Origin: an uncultured Pirellulaceae bacterium
GTDB lineage: Bacteria; Planctomycetota; Planctomycetia; Pirellulales; Pirellulaceae
Assembly (NCBI GenBank): GCA_934278005.1
Contig: CAKQWG010000098.1
Span: 1 to 11,984, forward strand
Reading direction: 5' to 3'
DNA length: 11,984 bases
Within the stretch, counting starts at the first letter, position 1, and each line of letters begins with the position of its first letter. The notes beneath the pieces are model-generated. The model searched no databases. It was not told where the DNA came from and saw only the letters and a program-made list of their open reading frames with translations. A program made the translations under genes and the position numbers. This document shows positions 7,189 through 11,984 of the stretch, in pieces.

Positions 7189-7346
7189 TGCTGCTCCTCT
7201 TTGGCCCTGAGACCAGGCGACAGCCGCAATGCAGAAATTCGTCCTGTGCCGCCGGTTTTCGGCGCTCCAAAGCAAGCGGTGGAGAAATGAATTAGACTCT
7301 GTGGTACACGCTGACTTAATTTGTGTATTCATCTCAGGAGAGCAAC
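7189..7346. other. Spacer between pabB and the Tat oxidoreductase
   Basis: No gene is visible. A small hairpin (CGCCG, loop GTTTT, CGGCG at 7250-7264) has no following T run and is at best a weak terminator. The AT-richer 7285-7335 stretch just before the ribosome binding site is the most likely place for a promoter, but I see no clear consensus. Confidence 0.35.
7336..7340 (+). promoter_or_regulatory. Ribosome binding site deciding the start at 7347
   Basis: AGGAG lies six bases before the ATG at 7347. It decides against the in-frame ATG at 7323, which has no such site and would put eight extra residues before the Tat-like leader. Confidence 0.75.
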
Positions 7347-8753
7347 ATGCAACGTCGTCAATTAATCCAGGGTGCCGCCGCTTCCGTGGCCATGTTCCAT
7401 ATCGTCCCGCGACATGTACTGGGAGGTCCTAGCTACATTGCGCCGAGTGAAAAAATCAATTTGGCCATCGTGGGTGCCGGTGGGCGCGGCCGTCAAGTGT
7501 TGCGCGAGATGATGGGCGAGGATGACGTGCGCGTTGTCGCCGTAGCCGACCCGGCCAAGTCGTTTAGTCTGCAGCAGTTTTACTACAAGGATGTGGGCGG
7601 CCGCGAGCCGACACGCGAACTGGTCGAGAAACACTATCGGGCCAAGGATCGCACTCACACATGCGCGACCTACGAAAACTTCGAAGAGATGCTCGATCAA
7701 CAGAAGGATCTGGACGCGGTCCTATGTGGAACACCCGACCACTTGCACGCGTATGTGTCCGCCAAGTGCCTGCATGCGGGCAAGCATGTCTACTGTGAAA
7801 AACCACTGACGCACAACATCTGGGAAGCTCGCACGATAGCAACTCTGGCCAAGCAAACTGGCTTGGCCACACAGATGGGCAATCAGGGGCACTCCACCGC
7901 AGGCATGCGTGAGACCTGCGAATGGATTTGGGCTGGAGCCATCGGTACCGTCCGCGAAGTCCACGCGTGGTCTGGCGGCAATCGCTGGAATCCGACCCTC
8001 ACCGGGCAACCCACTCAACCGGGTGCAGGCGGGTCCGCTCCCGAATGGCTGAACTGGGATCTATGGCAGGGGCCGCGTCAACCGCGACCATTTGACTCCG
8101 CCTATGTACCCGTAGCATGGCGCGACTTCTGGGACTTCGGCAATTCGAACATCGGCGATTTCGCTTGCCACGATCTGGACGCCGCTTGCTGGGCGCTGGA
8201 CTTAGCCAATCCAACTTTGGTCGATTTCAGCGGCGCGGGAGCTGGTCCGGGCATGGGTCCCGATGGGTGCATCGGCTACTACCACTTTGCAGCCAACGAC
8301 GCGCGTCCGGCGGTTAAAGTCACTTGGTACGACGGTGGTTTGAAACCACCACGGCCCGAAGGCTGGCCGGCGGAGCAGCCACTGCCCGGCCGCGGCGTTT
8401 TATTCATCGGCGACGACGGCGCACTGTTTTGCGGTGGAGCCGGCGGCGCACCGAAATTGATCCCTGAGAGCCGCATGGCCGATTTCAAAAAGCCCGAGCC
8501 GACTCTCCAACGCGTCAAGAGCCACCACCGCAACTGGCTCGATGCCTGCAAAGGGGGCGAAGCGGCCGGCAGCGAGTTTGGCTATGGTGCCAAGCTTACC
8601 GAGCTAGCCATGTTGGGAGCCCTATCGCTTAGAATGGGGCAGACCATTCGCTGGAACGCGGCTGAGATGAAGGCCATCGATCTACCCGCGGCCAATGCCA
8701 TTATTAAAGAGGATTACCGCAGCGGTTGGGAGATTGAGCCCGCTAAAGTATAG
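7347..8753 (+). CDS. Tat-type Gfo/Idh/MocA-family oxidoreductase
   Basis: 468 residues, predicted to leave the cytoplasm by the Tat pathway. The leader MQRRQLIQGAAASVAMF has twin arginines followed by a short hydrophobic stretch. It then reads IVPRHVLGG (19-27) and APSEKINLA (32-40), a junction typical of planctomycete and Bacteroidetes members. The Rossmann motif is IVGAGGRG (41-48). The family EKP triad is intact as HVYCEKPLTHN (147-157), followed by QMGNQGH (176-182) and DFACHDLDAACWALDL (271-286), the His/Asp region near the active site. The C-terminal domain is rich in Gly and Pro and ends in a segment carrying EMKAIDLPAAN. Such proteins probably act on carbohydrates in the periplasm with a pre-loaded NAD(P) cofactor; the exact substrate is unknown. 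It is preceded by a good AGGAG site and a 158-base spacer, so it is likely transcribed separately from pabB. Confidence 0.92.
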   Translation: MQRRQLIQGAAASVAMFHIVPRHVLGGPSYIAPSEKINLAIVGAGGRGRQVLREMMGEDDVRVVAVADPAKSFSLQQFYYKDVGGREPTRELVEKHYRAKDRTHTCATYENFEEMLDQQKDLDAVLCGTPDHLHAYVSAKCLHAGKHVYCEKPLTHNIWEARTIATLAKQTGLATQMGNQGHSTAGMRETCEWIWAGAIGTVREVHAWSGGNRWNPTLTGQPTQPGAGGSAPEWLNWDLWQGPRQPRPFDSAYVPVAWRDFWDFGNSNIGDFACHDLDAACWALDLANPTLVDFSGAGAGPGMGPDGCIGYYHFAANDARPAVKVTWYDGGLKPPRPEGWPAEQPLPGRGVLFIGDDGALFCGGAGGAPKLIPESRMADFKKPEPTLQRVKSHHRNWLDACKGGEAAGSEFGYGAKLTELAMLGALSLRMGQTIRWNAAEMKAIDLPAANAIIKEDYRSGWEIEPAKV

Positions 8754-9240
8754 GTTCGCAGTGGGAGCACGGTGACGGGTGCTCTGTGGCCTCTGTGCGT
8801 CCTTGCCTTCTCTGAGTTTGCTTCTTGACGCAAAGTGCTCACAGTCCCGCAGGGCCGCAGAGCTCAGCCAAAACGTAGACGCAGTATGCAGTCCGTCCCC
8901 CGTAAAACCTTTTCCCCGTTTGGCATTCGTGCCGGTCGAGCGGCCACAAAAGCTACGACAAGTCGCAGCACTATAAGGAGTCGCACCGCGGCCCACAAAA
9001 ACCTCTCACTGTTTGGCACTGCATACGGTTGGGCATGCGGCCAGGCGGGCGGTTAAGAGCGCGGGACGGGGTACATCGCCAGTGCCGTGTTGAGTTCGGA
9101 TGTTTCGGCAGACATCGAGTGGCCTTAGAAGCGGAAAAAGCCGAAGATTCCTACATAATCGCTACAAACCATCAGCGATTCGAAGAATCCACGCCGTTGA
9201 GATCACTCACGGCCTCACAAACCCAGCCGGAACGCTGTCT
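8754..9240. other. Long gene-free region between oxidoreductase and porin
   Basis: I see no convincing gene; the short open frames here are Arg/Ser-rich and lack family patterns. Contents: the inverted repeat at 8781-8863; a small GGCA-TTCG-TGCC hairpin at 8922-8933; two copies of GTTTGGCA (8918 and 9011); and TATAAG at 8972 without a matching -35. The porin promoter and 5' leader should lie here. If the porin starts at the ATG at 9100, 141 bases of this region are coding. Confidence 0.5.
8781..8863. repeat. Imperfect inverted repeat after the oxidoreductase
   Basis: GCTCTGTGGCC (8781-8791) pairs with GGCCGCAGAGC (8853-8863), 10 of 11 bases with the remaining one able to form G-U in RNA. Inside, further complementary arms can be found: CTGTG (8793-8797) with CACAG (8840-8844), GCGTC (8797-8801) with GACGC (8827-8831), and TTTGC (8817-8821) with GCAAA (8830-8834); the last two overlap and are alternatives. 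The CTCTGTG/GCAGAG wording resembles short dispersed repeats of the 'CGCAGAG' type seen in many environmental bacteria (from memory). It begins 27 bases after the stop and may also stop transcription, though no T run follows. Confidence 0.5.
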
Positions 9241-10758
9241 TTGACTCCTTACCGAATCGAACTTGCACGCGCCTTTGGGCTGAGCCTATGCATTGCCGGG
9301 GGTCTGTTAGGGGGCATTGCGCCGGCACAGATTCGCATGGCCAACAGCCCTCGGTTTCCCGATGATTTGCCTCAAGTTGGCGTGGCGGCTGACGCTAAAG
9401 CAAAAAAATCGCCGGAGGACTTTGAGAAACGTCTCAAGGAGCTAGAGGACCAACTGGCTGAGCAAGCCAAAGAGCAGGCTAAAAAAGAGGAACAGGCGGA
9501 GCAACGCGAGAAGCTCGAGGCGGAGGAAGCCAAGCAGAAGCCCACATTTGAACTCAACGGGCGGATCCACATGGACTACTGGGCGTTCCCTAGGGATCAA
9601 CCAGGCATTGGTTTTTTAGAGCACCCCGATCCGAGCCAAGCCAACTATGGCGAGGATCCAGAGGACCGCTTTGAATTCCGCCGCATCCGATTGGAGATGA
9701 GTGGCGATATCCCGGAGAACATGTACTGGCGGATGCAGGTTGACTTCGGCGATCCGTCGGACCCGACCTTCAAAGATGTCTATCTGGGGTGGCGAGGGGA
9801 TGGTGGTCAGCGGAGTTTTCAGATTGGAAATCAGAAGCTGCCGCTGGGACTCGATGCCCTGGACAGTTCCCGCTACACAGTGTTTGCTGAGCGACCGCTG
9901 ATCAACGCTGCCTTCGTTGAAAACTCGCGTCGCGTCGGTGCCGCCTTCTATGGTTACACCAACGACGAACTATTTAATTGGGCCTACGGTGTTTTTAACC
10001 TGGAGGACGTCTCGGGCACCGGCACCTACGTTGGCGATTCCTTGCAGCTCGGTGGCTACGGTCGTTTGGCGTCCACCCCTTGGTATGAGCGGGATGGGCG
10101 AGACTATCTGCATTTAGCCCTGGCCGGCGCGGTTGCGTTTCCTGACGGTGACGCTGGGACGTCAAGTTCTGCGGACAACGCAGCCCGCTTTCGATCTCAA
10201 CCGCAGGCGCGAACCGATTCGTATTGGTTTGACACGGGCACCATAGTCGGCGCAAATAGCTTCGAGATCCTCGGCACCGAAGGGCGGCTAAATTTAGGAC
10301 CGTTGCAATTTACCGGCGAGACAATGGTTAATTACTTGCAGCGCGACGCGAGCACACCAGGCGCCGAGGAGGATCTGGTGTTCTACGGCTTCTACGGCTA
10401 CGTATCCTATTTCGTGACAGGTGAGTATTTGCCTCACGACCGCACCTCGGGGACCATGACGCGGGTCACGCCTCACCGCAACTTTTTCCTGTTTGACCGG
10501 TTGCGCGGTTGCCGCGAGGGTGGCGGCTGGGGTGCTTGGCAAATCGCCGCACGTTACGACTACATCGACCTCACCGATGACGACATCACCGGTGGCGTCG
10601 GCAATCATTTCACACTGGGACTCAACTGGCACTGGAGCCCCTACGCCAAGATGCAGTCCAATTTGATATTCGGCGACATCGACCAGCGCGGACCGGTCGG
10701 TGGCTACGATGGCGGCAGCTACTCGATCCTGGGCACGCGGCTGATGGCCGAATTTTAA
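9241..10758 (+). CDS. OprP/OprO-like outer-membrane porin
   Basis: Probable outer-membrane beta-barrel porin of the phosphate-selective porin O/P family. Counting from the TTG at 9241 (505 residues), a signal peptide covers about residues 1-29: hydrophobic GLSLCIAGGLLGG, then the cleavage-type sequence IAPA before Q. Residues about 57-99 are a Glu/Lys/Gln-rich coiled coil (EKRLKELEDQLAEQ), common at the front of such porins and perhaps used for trimerisation or cell-wall contact. The barrel follows, with DRFEFRRIRLEMSGDI (142-157), QIGNQKLPLG (194-203), FAERPLI (215-221), WQIAARYDYIDL and LGLNWHW near the end, and a terminal Phe (MAEF) as expected for BAM-dependent assembly. The only upstream in-frame ATG, at 9100, would add 47 Arg/Ser-rich residues before the signal peptide; I prefer the TTG but the start is uncertain. 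Real selectivity (phosphate or other anions) is not shown. Confidence 0.85.
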   Translation: MTPYRIELARAFGLSLCIAGGLLGGIAPAQIRMANSPRFPDDLPQVGVAADAKAKKSPEDFEKRLKELEDQLAEQAKEQAKKEEQAEQREKLEAEEAKQKPTFELNGRIHMDYWAFPRDQPGIGFLEHPDPSQANYGEDPEDRFEFRRIRLEMSGDIPENMYWRMQVDFGDPSDPTFKDVYLGWRGDGGQRSFQIGNQKLPLGLDALDSSRYTVFAERPLINAAFVENSRRVGAAFYGYTNDELFNWAYGVFNLEDVSGTGTYVGDSLQLGGYGRLASTPWYERDGRDYLHLALAGAVAFPDGDAGTSSSADNAARFRSQPQARTDSYWFDTGTIVGANSFEILGTEGRLNLGPLQFTGETMVNYLQRDASTPGAEEDLVFYGFYGYVSYFVTGEYLPHDRTSGTMTRVTPHRNFFLFDRLRGCREGGGWGAWQIAARYDYIDLTDDDITGGVGNHFTLGLNWHWSPYAKMQSNLIFGDIDQRGPVGGYDGGSYSILGTRLMAEF

Positions 10759-11984
10759 AAAGGCTTGAGACTTTTGCGGATCACTTCAGTGGCATGCTGC
10801 CATACGGTTTGCCGCGGCAACTCAAACTGCACGGTAGCGAGACTGCCGCGCAGCGGTGCTAAGTCGCTATGACTTGCTGGGAGCGTGTCGATCTCTCCGC
10901 CGGCCACGCTAGGGCTATCTTTCCGGGAGACAGACCGCGCGTGGTTAGCAACTTCAACAGTCACTTCATAGTGGGGTTGGGCCGGCAAAAAATTTCCTCC
11001 GGCAGCAGGCTCTGAGAGCAGGGCCCCATCGCCGATCAGTCCTTTGGGAAGCTGATCGATCGGCTCAGGAGCGATGCGCGAAATGATCCCTCGTCGCACG
11101 CTCTGCGCATCGGCGTCCCAGCCAATCAGTGCAGTTTGGCCAACCCCGAGCCGTTTGACGTCGTCCTGAGCCACGATCGCTGTCACAATCAAACGCTGCT
11201 TCGGGGAAAACCAACCGACCAACGCACCGCGTTCACAGGTACTGCCTAAGAGTTCCGGAGCGAGTGGGTCGCCGCGCTGCCGATCATCGACGGGAGATGC
11301 AAGTGGCCGGGGCATCTCACGATCAGCGGCCATGAGGTAGCCGTCGCTCGGTGCGGTGTGAGTCAGCGCCTGGATCTCGCGCTGCAGCACCCGCTGGCGA
11401 GCCTGCAACTGCTGCAGCTCCTCGCTCATAGTGGGAATCAAATAAGCGGTGGTGGGATCTAGCGCCGATCGCAATTGAAGTTGTTCCAGCGCCTGCTCAA
11501 TACTGGCAATCTGGCCGCGCAGTTCAAGCAGTTCGTAATCGCTCTCCGGCGACGCAAACTGCAGGAGAACCGCATCGGCTGCTAAGGCATGATCGACGCG
11601 GGCCGCATGCACTAGTTCGGCCGTGTGACTGGCAAACAGCGGCAGTTTATCTTCAAAATCTGTAATCGCCCGTGCACGCATCGCATTGGGCAGTGGTACC
11701 GTCAGCAGGAAGGCAGCGCCGAGCGCTAAAAGAGTTACCACAGCCAGCCAGCGCCCGGCTCGGATACCTCCAGCCAACCTTGCCTCGTGACCGATCTTCA
11801 GGATGGCCCGCGCGGCTCCCAGCGACCAAGCCAGTAGCAGACCAGCAGTTAACAGCAGCGCCACCAAGCCCAGCCCCAGCGGAACCAAAACGCTCCATCC
11901 AATCCACAGGATGGCGCACAGCACGATAGTGCGATAGATCGCCGCCATCATCCAGTAGAGCACCAACGGCCAGACGTGAGCGTC
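10755..11984 (-). CDS. C-terminal part of an M50/HlyD-type membrane protein (partial)
   Basis: The frame stays open to the right edge, so the N-terminus is outside the window; 409 residues are visible. They begin with hydrophobic helices (IYRTIVLCAILWIGWSV and LVALLLTAGLLLAWSL), a loop, and another helix (RWLAVVTLLALGAAFLLTV). Next comes a degenerate first half of a biotinyl/lipoyl-type domain (AARVDHALAADAVLLQF), a helical hairpin (ELRGQIASIEQALEQLQL and SEELQQLQARQRVLQREI), and the second half beginning TAPSDGYLM. A beta-barrel part follows (IVTAIVAQDDVKRLGVGQ, RRGIISRIAPEPIDQLP). The ending ATVQFELPRQTVWQHATEVI matches the tails of planctomycete proteins that join a site-2 (M50) protease-like membrane domain to an HlyD adaptor. 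The M50 part would be in the missing sequence; this is inferred from family memory. Likely role is envelope export or peptide processing. Confidence 0.75.
   Translation of the reverse strand, partial: DAHVWPLVLYWMMAAIYRTIVLCAILWIGWSVLVPLGLGLVALLLTAGLLLAWSLGAARAILKIGHEARLAGGIRAGRWLAVVTLLALGAAFLLTVPLPNAMRARAITDFEDKLPLFASHTAELVHAARVDHALAADAVLLQFASPESDYELLELRGQIASIEQALEQLQLRSALDPTTAYLIPTMSEELQQLQARQRVLQREIQALTHTAPSDGYLMAADREMPRPLASPVDDRQRGDPLAPELLGSTCERGALVGWFSPKQRLIVTAIVAQDDVKRLGVGQTALIGWDADAQSVRRGIISRIAPEPIDQLPKGLIGDGALLSEPAAGGNFLPAQPHYEVTVEVANHARSVSRKDSPSVAGGEIDTLPASHSDLAPLRGSLATVQFELPRQTVWQHATEVIRKSLKPF

Noticed and set aside
7250..7264. Rho-independent terminator after pabB
   Set aside because: The stem is only five pairs and is not followed by a T run.
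8918..9018. GTTTGGCA direct repeats as an operator or attachment site
   Set aside because: Eight-base matches 93 bases apart are weak, with no integrase or regulator gene nearby.
8835..9056. Small open frames in the 8754-9240 region
   Set aside because: Short, Arg/Ser-rich, no ribosome binding site at a sensible distance and no recognisable pattern. The AAGGAG at 8975-8980 has no start codon after it.

Overview
The window looks like chromosomal DNA of a planctomycete of the Rhodopirellula/Pirellula type. This is inferred from the gene families: two Gfo/Idh/MocA-type oxidoreductases, one with a Tat-like leader and a PRHVLGG junction; a membrane-anchored protein of a form common in that phylum; an OprP/OprO-like porin preceded by a coiled coil; and an M50/HlyD-type membrane protein. 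DNA is moderately GC-rich, Shine-Dalgarno sites are mostly weak or absent, and no RNA gene, phage gene or transposase was seen.

Layout: (1) 42-1376 (+), single-pass membrane protein of unknown function, convergent with the next block. (2) 5513 to 1388 (-), a probable three-gene unit: cytoplasmic Gfo/Idh/MocA oxidoreductase, RecQ-family helicase whose GTG start overlaps the oxidoreductase stop (TAGTG), and an LpxL/HtrB-like acyltransferase. (3) A 154-172 base divergent spacer, then pabB (+), recognised by its PIKGT motif. (4) A Tat-type Gfo/Idh/MocA oxidoreductase (+) with a good ribosome binding site. (5) About 490 bases without a convincing gene, holding an imperfect inverted repeat just after the oxidoreductase. 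(6) An OprP/OprO-like porin (+), whose stop overlaps that of (7), the C-terminal part of an M50/HlyD-type protein (-) that runs off the right edge.

The most unusual feature is inside recQ. About 145 codons are inserted between helicase motifs I and Ia. Much of the insert is a two-level tandem repeat: seven copies of a 22-base core spaced 57, 36, 57, 57, 36 and 57 bases, giving a 150-base (50-codon) higher-order unit. Every spacing is a multiple of three, so the helicase frame is kept. The core carries a 7-bp hairpin that is perfect in two copies, which suggests a dispersed palindromic mini-repeat captured and amplified inside an essential-type enzyme fold. This RecQ also lacks the usual zinc-binding cysteines and an HRDC domain.

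The genes do not form one pathway. They cover envelope functions (acyltransferase, porin, M50/HlyD protein), sugar or polyol redox chemistry (two oxidoreductases), folate synthesis (pabB) and DNA repair (recQ). I found no clear new defence or mobile system.
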